A stretch of DNA of 64,000 nucleotides from NCBI GenBank assembly GCA_030427725.1, contig JAUICV010000001.1:62001-126000 (forward strand), written 5' to 3'. Both the position numbers and the translations under genes were made by a program. The stretch's first letter is position 1; each line of letters starts with the position of its first letter. This DNA comes from Chlamydiia bacterium (GTDB taxonomy: Bacteria > Chlamydiota > Chlamydiia > Chlamydiales > GCA-2402025). A model generated the notes under the pieces. It searched no databases. It saw only the letters and a program-made list of their open reading frames with translations, and had not been told where the DNA came from. This document shows, piece by piece, positions 34,020-43,115 of this stretch.

Positions 34020-36722
34020 ATGGGTATTCATGGATTAGGCGGTTCTCATGTACCACCAGAAGGAATTGGCGGAGTGCACAGCCACAACAATAGCGATAGC
34101 ATGCCACCACCTCCATCTACACCTACTTATGATAACATGCATACATGGCTTCAGGGTGTAGGTACTTGGTTTGCTGAAACTTATCCAAGTGGACAGAGTT
34201 CTACAGATGGGACGTTTATGTCGCAATGGATAGGGAACTTTTCAGTTGAGATGAGTAATAGCAAACTTCCGACTGGAGTTTCTTTTCAGCAAGTTATTTC
34301 AGCTACACAAAATCTTTTTAAAAGTTATAATGGAACTTCGTCCACGTATGGCTCCCAAATTTCTGCAATGACTGCATGTTTTGTTTCTGATTATAACAAT
34401 TTGTCAGGCATGCTTACGAACCAGTTAGAACCTGGATATAAACAAGCAGTTGATACATACAATAGCTATAAAAAAAAGTTAACAGCTATTCAAGCAAAAG
34501 TAGCTAAAAATAAATCAAATGCTAATTACAGCAATATGCTTACAGATATTAGCAATATTGAAAATTATATGTCTGCTATTTCAAACAAACTTGATAAGAT
34601 CAAAGCTAATATTGCCTCTTATACAAAGATAATCGACCAAGGCAGTGCGGCACAAGCTGAATTTTCTGAGAGCAACTTTACATTGTTTTTAGCTGGATCG
34701 ACCGATGCGAGTCAGTTTACTAAACAATTAAACGACGTAGATCCTGAGAAAAACGGAACTTCCACTGCAGCTCAAGATGATGAGAACTATTTTAGTTCTG
34801 AAATGACGATGTTAACTGGTGATATCGATACTAAAATAACACAAATTAACAATTGGATAAATCCAACCCCTTCGGGGGGACTTCCTACCCCTCCGAAACC
34901 TCCGTATACTGGAGCTGCTGTTCGGTCTTATGGGCAAGCGTTATATCAATGGATAGGAGGTATGATGAACTCACCCTCTCCACCATTATCCCCTGATGAG
35001 CTTCAATTTTTACATAAAAATGTTGGCGATCTTGGTCAAAATGCTTTGAACGCAACTTCAACTCAATTAACAAACGACATGAATTTTTTTACAGGTATGG
35101 TGGTGCCAATTGCTCATGTTCCAACTGGGGGTATTGCAAAGTTAATGAAACCTGTAATTGATGCCGCTATTGCTTTAGATTCAAAATATGAATCAACGGT
35201 AAATAAACTTAATACTGTAGTAGGTCTACAGGAACAAGATATTAATAAACTAAATCAAGCGACAGCTTTACTTAAAAAAATACTTTCAAAGGGAAAGCTT
35301 GATGCTGATGATAAAGCTCAAATAAATTCTTTGAATTCGTCGATTTCAAAACTTCAGTCTCAGTTGAAAACACTTAATGGTGATATAAGTAAGATTAAAC
35401 AGGAGATTACTAAATACGGAAAAATGCCCGAACAAATGTGGTCTTATATCTTTCAGGCTGCGGCTAAATCTCATAGGGGAGCGAACGCTGAAATAACCGC
35501 TATAAATAAGCTTAGTTCTGAGATAGTTGATCCAAGTGATGATCCTTCATATTCTAATGCATATAAAGAATTGTTCCACAAATTTGGAGTAAACGTGCCA
35601 AAAATCCTTTCATCTGTCGTGAGCTTTAGGGAATCTTTGCAGAAGGGAAATAAATATCCACCTCCACCTAAGTTGCAGCCAGGTGAGATGTATATGGATA
35701 TGCAATATTTTAATAATGTAGTACGTGCCGGGGATGTCCAGGCAGCTTTTGAAGCTTACTTTCAATCTTTAGAAGCTGCAAATATCAATAGAATTATTCT
35801 ATCGTTTGCTCAGTTTAGCGATATAGGAAAGGCTAGTCCAGATACAGCCTCGGATACCGTTTTTCAGGATATAGCTGCGCACCCAACAGCTTGGAAGACA
35901 TTTCTATCAGTTGCTAAAGAAAATCATATGCAGATCCAAATGTCTTTTGGCGGGGAGGATGCTAATTCAACAACTTGGGCTTTACCTAGCGATGCTGGAG
36001 GGCCTGCTAAGGCTGCTCAGTGGCTTTATGACAATGTGTTTACAGACAAGCAAGGAGATTTAGTTGTTCAAAATATAGACTATGATATCGAAGATAATGG
36101 GTTTCCAGCATCTGGAGCAGATCTGCAAAACTGTTTAAGTTTTATGCAGGCAATTCACGGATTGCTTGCAAAACATGATCCTCCAGGAAGATGTGTCTTG
36201 ACGGGAGAAGGGCATTTAGCTCCACCTGAATCAGGGGCTAGTCCTGCACTTTTTTGGGGGAAAATTGATCCAGGACCTCCTCCTGTTTATTCTGACAATA
36301 TATTTAATACAATGTTTGATGACGCTAACTTAATGCTTTACGGCCAAAATTATTATCTAGCTCCACATTGGATTACATCATGGATAGGTTCCATGGGTGG
36401 TGATACTAAAAATCCAAGTGATCCTATTAATGCCAAAATTTTAAGTGAAATCCATATTGGGTTTCAAGACAGCATTAATTACAATGATCCAGGAGCTGAT
36501 GGTTCCGGGTCGCAGCAAATTTTTACTCAAAGTAATGGACAAGCAGCGGCTATTCGGTATGAAGAGCTGTTAGCGGAATTGAAAAGTAAGGGATATGATG
36601 TTTCGAGTATAGGTGGGCCTTTTGTATGGCCTAATTTCGAAAGTAAAACGCCATTACCAAGCTCGCAGTTTGAAACGGACTTTTATAAAGAGCTAAATAT
36701 GTGGAACGAGCTTAACAATTAA
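34020..36722 (+). CDS. Effector-like protein with coiled coils and a C-terminal GH18 (chitinase-like) domain
   Basis: This protein of 900 residues has no signal peptide. The first 280 residues are polar, with a Gly/His/Pro-rich beginning and helical segments. A coiled-coil block lies at about 400-465, and a Pro-rich spacer precedes the C-terminal domain (about 555-900). That domain has the marks of a glycoside hydrolase family 18 barrel: SFGG at residues 642-645 (SxGG) and Gln684-x-x-Asp687-x-Asp689-x-Glu691. The family DxxDxDxE motif is thus kept except for its first Asp, and the acid/base Glu is retained. The LMLYGQNYY strand also fits. AAGGAGAG lies 8 bases before the ATG. It stands alone between two terminators. 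Export without a signal would suggest type III secretion; chitin or other GlcNAc glycans would be the substrate. The fold call is likely, activity is unproven. Confidence 0.7.
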   Translation: MGIHGLGGSHVPPEGIGGVHSHNNSDSMPPPPSTPTYDNMHTWLQGVGTWFAETYPSGQSSTDGTFMSQWIGNFSVEMSNSKLPTGVSFQQVISATQNLFKSYNGTSSTYGSQISAMTACFVSDYNNLSGMLTNQLEPGYKQAVDTYNSYKKKLTAIQAKVAKNKSNANYSNMLTDISNIENYMSAISNKLDKIKANIASYTKIIDQGSAAQAEFSESNFTLFLAGSTDASQFTKQLNDVDPEKNGTSTAAQDDENYFSSEMTMLTGDIDTKITQINNWINPTPSGGLPTPPKPPYTGAAVRSYGQALYQWIGGMMNSPSPPLSPDELQFLHKNVGDLGQNALNATSTQLTNDMNFFTGMVVPIAHVPTGGIAKLMKPVIDAAIALDSKYESTVNKLNTVVGLQEQDINKLNQATALLKKILSKGKLDADDKAQINSLNSSISKLQSQLKTLNGDISKIKQEITKYGKMPEQMWSYIFQAAAKSHRGANAEITAINKLSSEIVDPSDDPSYSNAYKELFHKFGVNVPKILSSVVSFRESLQKGNKYPPPPKLQPGEMYMDMQYFNNVVRAGDVQAAFEAYFQSLEAANINRIILSFAQFSDIGKASPDTASDTVFQDIAAHPTAWKTFLSVAKENHMQIQMSFGGEDANSTTWALPSDAGGPAKAAQWLYDNVFTDKQGDLVVQNIDYDIEDNGFPASGADLQNCLSFMQAIHGLLAKHDPPGRCVLTGEGHLAPPESGASPALFWGKIDPGPPPVYSDNIFNTMFDDANLMLYGQNYYLAPHWITSWIGSMGGDTKNPSDPINAKILSEIHIGFQDSINYNDPGADGSGSQQIFTQSNGQAAAIRYEELLAELKSKGYDVSSIGGPFVWPNFESKTPLPSSQFETDFYKELNMWNELNN

Positions 36723-36731
36723 ATTTTTAAT

Positions 36732-36770
36732 AAAAAAATCCCTCTCAATTTTCTTTGAGAGGGATTTTTT
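36732..36770. terminator. Bidirectional terminator between the GH18-like gene and dnaK
   Basis: ATCCCTCTCAA pairs with TTGAGAGGGAT around a short loop, with A-run before and T-run after. It serves both converging genes. Confidence 0.88.
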
Positions 36771-36791
36771 GTGAAGTGTTCAGGAAACGTA

Positions 36792-38717
36792 TTATTTTTT
36801 CTCTTCGTCGTCTAAAACTTCTACTTCAGCTTCCTCAATATCAGCGTTTTTTTCATTTGTGCTGCTATTTGGTTCTGCTGCGTTTGGAGTAGGGCCTCCC
36901 GCATTTGCAGCTTGAGCCATTGTCTCGCCAATTTTTTGTATGGTTTGATTAAGCTCTTCTGTTTTTGCTTTGATTGCATCTAGATCGCTCGAGTCTTTGA
37001 TAGCTTTTAACTCATCGACTTTTGTTTGAATCTCTTTAGCAATTTCTGCTGGGATTTTATCTTTAAAATCGGATAGCGATTTTTCAGATCTAAAGATTAA
37101 AGCGTCTGCTTCATTTTTCACATCGACAGCAGCTTTTTTCTTGGCATCTTCTTCAGCGTGATCTTCAGCGTCTTTGACCATACGCTCAATTTCAACATCA
37201 GATAGACCTGATTTTGCTTCAATTTTGATTTTTTGCTCTTTACCAGATCCTAAATCTTTCGCTGAAACGTGCAAAATCCCATCGGCATCGATATCAAAGG
37301 CAACCTCAATTTGAGGAGTTCCTCTTGGAGCTGGTGGGATTTCTGTTAGGTCAAAGCGGCCAATTTCTTTGTTGTCAGAGGCCATTTTTCTCTCACCTTG
37401 TAAGACCACAATAGTAACAGCTGGTTGATTGTCAGCAGCAGTTGAAAAAACTTGTTTTTTCTGTGTTGGGATTGTGGTGTTTCTTTCAACAAGAGGTGTT
37501 AACACTCCACCTAATGTTTCAATTCCAAGAGTTAGTGGGATCACGTCAAGAAGTAAGACATCTTTCACTTCACCGGAAAGAACTCCACCTTGAATTGCAG
37601 CTCCTGTTGCAACCACTTCATCAGGGTTAACTCCCTTATGAGGCTCTCTTCCAAAAATTGCTTTAACCTTTTCTTGAACTAGCGGCATTCTAGACATACC
37701 ACCAACTAAGATGACATCTCCAATTTGATCTTTAGCAAGACCTGCATCTTTTAGAGCTTTTTCACAAGGAGTAACACATCTGTTAACCAAATCAGCCACT
37801 AATTGCTCATACTTGGCTCTAGTTAAAGTTAGCTGTAAGTGCTTAGGCCCTGATGCATCCATTGTGATAAATGGCTGATTGATTTCTGTCTGTGTTGTTC
37901 CAGATAGTTCAATTTTTGCTTTTTCTGCAGCATCTTTTAGTCTTTGAAGAGCCATCTTGTCTTGAGATAGATCAATACTATTTTCTTTTTTGAACTCTTC
38001 TAAGATCCAATTAATGATAGCAATATCAAAGTCGTCTCCACCTAAGTGTGTGTCTCCGTTTGTAGATAACACTTCAAAAACCCCATCACCAATCTCTAGG
38101 ATCGAGATATCAAATGTACCACCACCAAGGTCGAAGACCGCGATTTTTTTATCACCTTCTTTGTCGAGACCATAAGCTAGTGCTGCAGCTGTTGGTTCAG
38201 GGATAATTCTTTTAACGTCTAGTCCTGCGACTTTTCCAGCATCTTTAGTAGATTGTCTTTGAGAATCGTTAAAGTATGCAGGTACTGTGATGACAGCTCC
38301 TGTAACTTTTTCTCCAAGATATTCTTCTGCAGTTTCTTTCATTTTTGTAAGAATCTGCGCCCCAACTTCTTCTGGAGTTAGCGTTTTTCCATCAACTTCA
38401 AAGACTGCATCTCCGTTGCTGTTTGGCTTAACTTTATAAGCGACTGTTGCAATTTCAGATTTAACTTCTTCATATTTTCTTCCGATAAATCGCTTAGTTG
38501 AAGCTAATGTTTTTTCAGGGTTTGTTACAGCCTGTCTTTTTGCAGGAACACCGACTAACCTTTCTTGGCCTTTATAAGCCACGACAGATGGAGTTGTTCT
38601 TGTTCCTTCTGTATTAGCGATAACCTTAGCTGTTCCTCCTTCCATAACGGATACGCAGGAGTTTGTAGTACCTAAGTCGATACCAATAATTCTTCCTTTA
38701 TCTTTTCTTTCAGCCAT
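36792..38717 (-). CDS. dnaK: Chaperone DnaK (Hsp70)
   Basis: This is an ATP-dependent Hsp70 chaperone of 641 residues. The N-terminal ATPase domain starts with [15 protein letters not shown] and contains [17 protein letters not shown] and [13 protein letters not shown]; the substrate domain and lid follow, and the tail ends in an acidic DDEEKK. It is the last gene of the hrcA-grpE-dnaK operon, two bases after grpE, and should be repressed by HrcA through the CIRCE-like sites. Confidence 0.98.
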   Translation of the reverse strand: MAERKDKGRIIGIDLGTTNSCVSVMEGGTAKVIANTEGTRTTPSVVAYKGQERLVGVPAKRQAVTNPEKTLASTKRFIGRKYEEVKSEIATVAYKVKPNSNGDAVFEVDGKTLTPEEVGAQILTKMKETAEEYLGEKVTGAVITVPAYFNDSQRQSTKDAGKVAGLDVKRIIPEPTAAALAYGLDKEGDKKIAVFDLGGGTFDISILEIGDGVFEVLSTNGDTHLGGDDFDIAIINWILEEFKKENSIDLSQDKMALQRLKDAAEKAKIELSGTTQTEINQPFITMDASGPKHLQLTLTRAKYEQLVADLVNRCVTPCEKALKDAGLAKDQIGDVILVGGMSRMPLVQEKVKAIFGREPHKGVNPDEVVATGAAIQGGVLSGEVKDVLLLDVIPLTLGIETLGGVLTPLVERNTTIPTQKKQVFSTAADNQPAVTIVVLQGERKMASDNKEIGRFDLTEIPPAPRGTPQIEVAFDIDADGILHVSAKDLGSGKEQKIKIEAKSGLSDVEIERMVKDAEDHAEEDAKKKAAVDVKNEADALIFRSEKSLSDFKDKIPAEIAKEIQTKVDELKAIKDSSDLDAIKAKTEELNQTIQKIGETMAQAANAGGPTPNAAEPNSSTNEKNADIEEAEVEVLDDEEKK

Positions 38718-38719
38718 GA

Positions 38720-39310
38720 TTAAGACTCCTCTGATTTTGATGATTCTGTTTTTTCTAAGTTGTTATCCTCTGTGTCAGTTTCTTTAGGCTTTGGAGCTGG
38801 CGCTTTGGCAACCTTTACTTTTGCAGGCCTTAGCGTTCTTTCTCCAGATACGTAACCTCTGACAAATTCTTCAATGATATAGCCATCTTTTAGCTTCGTC
38901 GTTTCTTCAACTTCGACAGCTTCATGAAGATGAGGATCAAATTGTTTTCCCTTAGACTCAAAAGGCTTTGCTCCATGTTGGTCTAAGATGTTTTTAAGTT
39001 GTGTCATGATCATTTGAAATCCTATCGCCCAATTTTTAACTTCATCAGACATAGTTTCTGCAAAGCCTAGTGCTTTTTCAAAGTTGTCTAACGGGTCTAA
39101 AAAATCGCAAAGAACATTATCGATTGCAAATTTTGTCATATCTTGACGCTCTTTTTGCATACGACGTCTAGTGTTTTCCATGTCAGCTAGTGAGCGTAGG
39201 TATTTATCTTTTTGTTCTTTAAGTTGCTCCTCGAGCTCTTTTTTAAGCTCTTCTTGAGGAGGGGAGTTGTCTAACTCTTTGTCCATTTCGTTTTCATCTG
39301 GTTTTGTCAT
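38720..39310 (-). CDS. grpE: Nucleotide exchange factor GrpE
   Basis: GrpE releases ADP from DnaK. The 196-residue protein has a long N-terminal coiled coil (about 15-60, with [20 protein letters not shown]) and the beta domain with [10 protein letters not shown] and [16 protein letters not shown]. Acidic, disordered tails flank both ends. Its ATG overlaps the hrcA stop by four bases. Confidence 0.96.
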   Translation of the reverse strand: MTKPDENEMDKELDNSPPQEELKKELEEQLKEQKDKYLRSLADMENTRRRMQKERQDMTKFAIDNVLCDFLDPLDNFEKALGFAETMSDEVKNWAIGFQMIMTQLKNILDQHGAKPFESKGKQFDPHLHEAVEVEETTKLKDGYIIEEFVRGYVSGERTLRPAKVKVAKAPAPKPKETDTEDNNLEKTESSKSEES

Positions 39311-40473
39311 GATGGGTTGTCCTCTTCTAAATTGGAGCGATCATCTATAAGTAATTTACTCGTCTCATTTAGGTAGAGAGAGTGGTTAGGCTTAAAGTCT
39401 AAACTTTTTGATTCTGGCATCCGGTAGGAAATGTGATGTTTAAATAAAAGCTTAGTTAGATTTTCGCTGAGTTTGTTTGAAGCAAATTTTAAAACTTCAA
39501 AGAGATGTTTGTAAGGCATTCTTAAAGGTCCCATAAGACCGATAATTCCAACGGGTTTTTGGTTGATCATGTAGGGGACTGTAATAACAGAACATACATA
39601 GGGAGGCATTATAAATGGCTTTAGATCCTCTCCTATCCATACTTTTAGTTCGGGATCTTTTAAGCTGTGAGAAATAAGAGCTTCCATGTGCTCAGTGTTT
39701 TCAAAAAGAGATAAACAGTTCCCTAGAGCTTGAGCGTGACAAAGCTCTTCGTAAGATAAAAGTTTGGAAAAACCTGTTTTAAATAAATCTTCATGCAAAA
39801 TATTAGTTTGAGAAACGATATGTCTTAACATGACCTCTTTGTAAAGATTTTCTCCAAGAGCAGATTCTTCTTCAGAAAGAGACGGTTTATCAAGACCTGT
39901 CATCTTAAAATGTAGATAATTTTCAATTCTCCTTAACGAAAAGTTGCTTAGCTTGTTTTGGGCAGGGTACGTTTCTGTATGAACCACTCCAAAACTAGAG
40001 ATCATAACAACTAAAAGTTTACTAGGGCTGATCGATAGGAGTCTTATATCAGAGATAAAATCTTGGTCAAATCTTGGGGCGGAAATAAAGGCTGCGCAAT
40101 TGGTTTGTTCAGAAAGTAGTTCAGAAAGGCTACTTAGATAAGTTACAACTTCTCTTCCGTCGAAAATAAAATGCTTCTCTAGTTCTTTCTTCTGCTTTTT
40201 AGAAAGAGGTTCATCTTCAAACTCATGCTTTGCATAAAACTTGAAGGCAAGCTCAGTTGGAATCCTTCCTCCTGATGCATGATGCTGAGTTAAAAATCCT
40301 TGATCTTCTAGCTTTACAAAATAATTTCTAATCGTAGCAGAGCTTAAGTCATGAAAGCCGCATTCTTTTAGCGTATTCGATCCAATAGGCTTGCCAAGCT
40401 TTAAATAAAGCTTAATAAGACCCATCAAAATTCTAAGTTCTCTCTCGTGTTTTTTGATTGTTTTGCCAGTCAT
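39307..40473 (-). CDS. hrcA: Heat-inducible transcription repressor HrcA
   Basis: HrcA binds CIRCE operators and represses the chaperone operon when GroEL is free. The N-terminal winged helix (LGKPIGSNTLKECGF, then SSATIRNYFVKLEDQGFL and the GRIPT motif) is followed by the GAF-like effector domain. At 388 residues it is longer than most HrcA proteins, owing to a C-terminal extension known in chlamydial members. The ATG lies only a few bases downstream of the first CIRCE-like element. It leads the hrcA-grpE-dnaK operon. Confidence 0.96.
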   Translation of the reverse strand: MTGKTIKKHERELRILMGLIKLYLKLGKPIGSNTLKECGFHDLSSATIRNYFVKLEDQGFLTQHHASGGRIPTELAFKFYAKHEFEDEPLSKKQKKELEKHFIFDGREVVTYLSSLSELLSEQTNCAAFISAPRFDQDFISDIRLLSISPSKLLVVMISSFGVVHTETYPAQNKLSNFSLRRIENYLHFKMTGLDKPSLSEEESALGENLYKEVMLRHIVSQTNILHEDLFKTGFSKLLSYEELCHAQALGNCLSLFENTEHMEALISHSLKDPELKVWIGEDLKPFIMPPYVCSVITVPYMINQKPVGIIGLMGPLRMPYKHLFEVLKFASNKLSENLTKLLFKHHISYRMPESKSLDFKPNHSLYLNETSKLLIDDRSNLEEDNPS

Positions 40474-40479
40474 TAAACC

Positions 40480-40506
40480 TTAGCACTCTTGTTTGGCATT
40501 TGCTAA
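40480..40506 (-). promoter_or_regulatory. CIRCE-like operator 1
   Basis: TTAGCACTC, nine bases, then ATTTGCTAA. The left arm is perfect against the CIRCE consensus, the right arm matches at six of nine positions. It lies between the hrcA promoter and the hrcA ATG, the usual place for HrcA repression. Confidence 0.8.
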
Positions 40507-40515
40507 TTTAGCGTC

Positions 40516-40544
40516 ATTATAGCAAAGGAAAGAAGGGAAGACAA
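40516..40544 (-). promoter_or_regulatory. Sigma-70-type promoter of hrcA-grpE-dnaK
   Basis: On the minus strand TTGTCT (40544-40539) and a perfect TATAAT (40521-40516) are separated by exactly 17 bases. The predicted start, near 40509, is just upstream of the CIRCE element. Confidence 0.85.
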
Positions 40545-40549
40545 GTTTT

Positions 40550-40576
40550 TTAGCACTCTAAGTGTTAGATTGCTGG
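40550..40576 (-). promoter_or_regulatory. CIRCE-like operator 2
   Basis: A second TTAGCACTC with a nine-base spacer and the partial arm GATTGCTGG (six of nine) lies five bases upstream of the hrcA -35 box, so the two operators bracket the promoter. It is also in the region upstream of the divergent gene at 40708. Confidence 0.6.
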
Positions 40577-40707
40577 TTTTTAAAAAATATATTAACAAAA
40601 GTCATTGATAAACAAAGGAATGTGTAAAATAATAATAATTTTAAAGCTTTCTAAATATGAATAAATGAGAGTAAAATACCTGCTCGAACTTAAAGAATGG
40701 GGTTTTT

Positions 40708-41352
40708 ATGAGTACATTAACAAATGATCAGCTTCAGGCTAAGCATACTGAGCTTGCGGAGTTCATATTTGGTGGGCTAGAGGAGATAAGAGCAGAGAAG
40801 GAGAGTCGAGCTTCAATATTTAGTATGTCATCTGAAGAAAGAGACTTTAAAGCAGAAGCTAAGTGGGTGTTTTGGGAAGTAGCAAAAAAAGTAGCTATAA
40901 TTGCCTTAATGGTTATTCCATCTGTTAGTGTTTTAGGTCCTACAGCATTTTTTGGTTTAACGGGAGGATTTTTCCTGATTGGCCAATTGACTCATCATTT
41001 TTCCAAGGATAAGAGTCGGAGATGGGACAACTGTAGTTATATAAAACAAATGGAGCAACAAGTTTACCCTGAAAAATTTTCAAATACATCCTTAAGTTTA
41101 AAAAATAGAAAATTTAAGAGAGATCACTATACTTTTTTTAGACCTGGAACTCTTCTAAAAGAGGGGACGGCTTTTCTTGGCATTGGTTTAGGAAATGTAA
41201 TATTTAAAATTGTTGTGAGAGCTGGAGGTTTTTTTTCAACAGCTGGAGCGACTTTTTTTGGAGCTGGTTTTCTTTCTGGGGAGATAATGAGTCTTTATGT
41301 TACTGCAGAGGATTTAGCTGGAAGGTTTGCTAAGTCTACTGCTTCGAATTAA
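40708..41352 (+). CDS. Hydrophobic-hairpin protein, paralogue 1 (Inc-like)
   Basis: This 214-residue protein lacks a signal peptide and has two large hydrophobic blocks (about 61-93 and 152-195), each long enough for a membrane hairpin, rich in Gly/Ala/Phe. The first block begins with EVAKKVAIIALMVIPS, which is nearly repeated in the neighbouring gene (EVAKKVSLIALIAIPS), so the two are tandem paralogues. The topology is compatible with inclusion-membrane or other type III-exported membrane proteins of Chlamydiae. No known domain is recognised. The upstream region is shared with the hrcA operon and its second CIRCE-like site. Confidence 0.55.
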   Translation: MSTLTNDQLQAKHTELAEFIFGGLEEIRAEKESRASIFSMSSEERDFKAEAKWVFWEVAKKVAIIALMVIPSVSVLGPTAFFGLTGGFFLIGQLTHHFSKDKSRRWDNCSYIKQMEQQVYPEKFSNTSLSLKNRKFKRDHYTFFRPGTLLKEGTAFLGIGLGNVIFKIVVRAGGFFSTAGATFFGAGFLSGEIMSLYVTAEDLAGRFAKSTASN

Positions 41353-41410
41353 TGTACTAGATCTTGTTATTTTATGGATGAGATTTTAGAAAAATAGAAG
41401 GACGTGATAG

Positions 41411-41965
41411 ATGACTAAAATAAACGGTTTAGAAAATAATCCAGCTTATCAAAGAGGGATTCTGTTTGACAAAGGTTTCTATAAAGAGAATATTGTTGAT
41501 GGACGTACTATTTCTGAAATCTCATTAAATCGATCTGTTATTATTTCGGTTGTCGTGGAAGTTGCTAAAAAGGTCTCCCTTATAGCGTTAATTGCAATTC
41601 CGTCTTTTATGCTTCTTGGATCAACAACCTTTATTGCTGTTTTTTTTGCAGGGGTTACTGCAAGTGTTATTGATGAAAGCATCACATCGGAACACAGTCC
41701 TCTTAAAAGAATTTTAAATCATGCTAAGCTTAATGCTCATATTAATTCCGTTAAAAAACTATATCAACCGGTGTCGGAGTTCATTGAAAATGCTGCGATT
41801 CCAGCTGCTATTTTTCACTCGAGCGTGATGATAGGTGGTTTTTTGTCTTCAGCAGCTGTGTATTCAGGAGCATTTTTTGCGGGAAAAGTCATAGCTGATG
41901 ACATCATGGCCCTTGGTTTAGATCTTACAGAAAGAAGGGCTAAGGCGTATCTAGCTAAGGCGTAA
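41411..41965 (+). CDS. Hydrophobic-hairpin protein, paralogue 2 (Inc-like)
   Basis: This 184-residue relative of the preceding gene, 58 bases downstream, shares the EVAKKVxxIALxxIPSxxxLGxTxF pattern at residues 50-75 and a second hydrophobic block at about 127-168, ending in a charged tail. The ends and the linker between the blocks differ strongly, as expected for rapidly diverging host-facing proteins. Its last 11 bases overlap the convergent dsbB gene. Function is unknown; an Inc-like membrane role is inferred from topology. Confidence 0.55.
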   Translation: MTKINGLENNPAYQRGILFDKGFYKENIVDGRTISEISLNRSVIISVVVEVAKKVSLIALIAIPSFMLLGSTTFIAVFFAGVTASVIDESITSEHSPLKRILNHAKLNAHINSVKKLYQPVSEFIENAAIPAAIFHSSVMIGGFLSSAAVYSGAFFAGKVIADDIMALGLDLTERRAKAYLAKA

Positions 41966-42392
41966 TCGCATGGACTATCTTAGTTATTTTCTTAACATGA
42001 CTTAGAATGACAGTTGTTATAAAAAAGGAAAACAAAGAGAGCATTGGCATTGTGATTTTTCCAAGTCCTATATCTGGTTTGTATAAACAGCTTGGGCCCA
42101 TTCCGCAGACAAGTGTTGGATCTAAACTTGGAATTTCTTGCAGAGCAACGTGATATAGACTCAATATCAATCCAACAATAGAAAAGGGTATAAAGTAATA
42201 AATAGCTTTAAAATCTTGCTTAGCATAAATAAGACCAAGCCCAGCAGCTAGTGGGAACAAGCAGAGTCTCTGAGCCCAGCAAAGCATGCAGGGGTAGTTT
42301 TCTAAAAATTCACCAAGACAAATCGAGCCTAAAAATGACACGGACGTTAAAATCCAGCTAATATACAGATAAAGACTAGCTTTGGTTGTCAT
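41955..42392 (-). CDS. dsbB: Disulfide bond formation protein DsbB/BdbC
   Basis: This quinone-dependent membrane oxidoreductase re-oxidises periplasmic thiol oxidases. Four membrane helices are visible in 145 residues. The redox pairs are intact: Cys35-x-x-Cys38 (PCMLCWAQR) and Cys96/Cys102 (CGMGPSC). It starts 17 bases inside the end of the DsbA-like gene, so the two are co-translated. Disulfide crosslinking of outer-membrane proteins is central to the chlamydial envelope, so an active DsbB is expected. Its obvious partner gene next door has lost its cysteines. Confidence 0.9.
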   Translation of the reverse strand: MTTKASLYLYISWILTSVSFLGSICLGEFLENYPCMLCWAQRLCLFPLAAGLGLIYAKQDFKAIYYFIPFSIVGLILSLYHVALQEIPSLDPTLVCGMGPSCLYKPDIGLGKITMPMLSLFSFFITTVILSHVKKITKIVHAITP

Positions 42393-43062
42393 GACTCAAT
42401 GCTTTTGTTTTTTTTAAAGCGTGTAAGATAAAGCGCTCTATTTCTTCGAGTGATGGATCTAAAACTTTCATCCCATTGACGTAAACGGCAGGAATTTGAA
42501 AATATGCTCCCATTAGGTCCTTGGCATATGAGGTGTTATAAGAAATTTCAGAGTCAGAAAGTCCATTATTAATGCAGGTTTTAAAATTTTGAAAGTTTGA
42601 TGAATTAATGCTTGTTTTTGCGAGAGATAACCAATGGTTTATTAAATCAGTTCTAGGGATATTTAAGTTAAAAGGATTGTCAAAGTACTGATTTAAAAGA
42701 GTGAAAAAAGTTTGAGTCGAATCTGAAAGGGCGCAATATAAAATTTCTGATGAAAGTTTAGATATGCTCGAAAAAGAAACAAGCGATACTGAGTATTTAA
42801 CGAGACCTGTATCTATGTAGTGACGCTTTATAGGTGGGTAGACTAACTGGTTAAAGTCGATTGAATTTTGATATGAAATATCTTGAAAGATGACTATGTG
42901 TATAGGCGCATCGGGTTTCCCGCCGGTTGGTAAATTTTTTGTGTATATGGGAATTGCAGGAGGGAAATAAGGTTTCGTGTAGGTGATAATACCGTAAGTT
43001 GTAAAGAGTATCATCAATATCCCAAAAGAAATTAAAGCGACATATTTTGGTAAAAGCTTCAT
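42376..43062 (-). CDS. DsbA/BdbD-like thioredoxin-fold protein without catalytic cysteines
   Basis: This is a 228-residue protein anchored by an N-terminal hydrophobic segment (about 7-28). The sequence APIHIVIFQDISYQNSIDF aligns with the start of DsbA-type domains, where F-x-D-x-x is followed by CxxC. Here those positions are Tyr64 and Ser67, so both redox cysteines are gone. The cis-proline loop is kept (IPAVYVNGMKVLDPS). Only two cysteines remain in the soluble part, neither in a CxxC. The ATG at 43062 has GAGG upstream and is preferred to the TTG one codon earlier. The pairing with an intact DsbB is typical of BdbD-BdbC operons. The protein may act as a chaperone or isomerase-like binder, or be a decaying gene. 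Confidence 0.75.
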   Translation of the reverse strand: MKLLPKYVALISFGILMILFTTYGIITYTKPYFPPAIPIYTKNLPTGGKPDAPIHIVIFQDISYQNSIDFNQLVYPPIKRHYIDTGLVKYSVSLVSFSSISKLSSEILYCALSDSTQTFFTLLNQYFDNPFNLNIPRTDLINHWLSLAKTSINSSNFQNFKTCINNGLSDSEISYNTSYAKDLMGAYFQIPAVYVNGMKVLDPSLEEIERFILHALKKTKALSHDNQS

Positions 43063-43115
43063 CAAATATCCTCAAACAAACAGTTATTCGTTTTAGGATA
43101 TTTGGAGAATTATAT

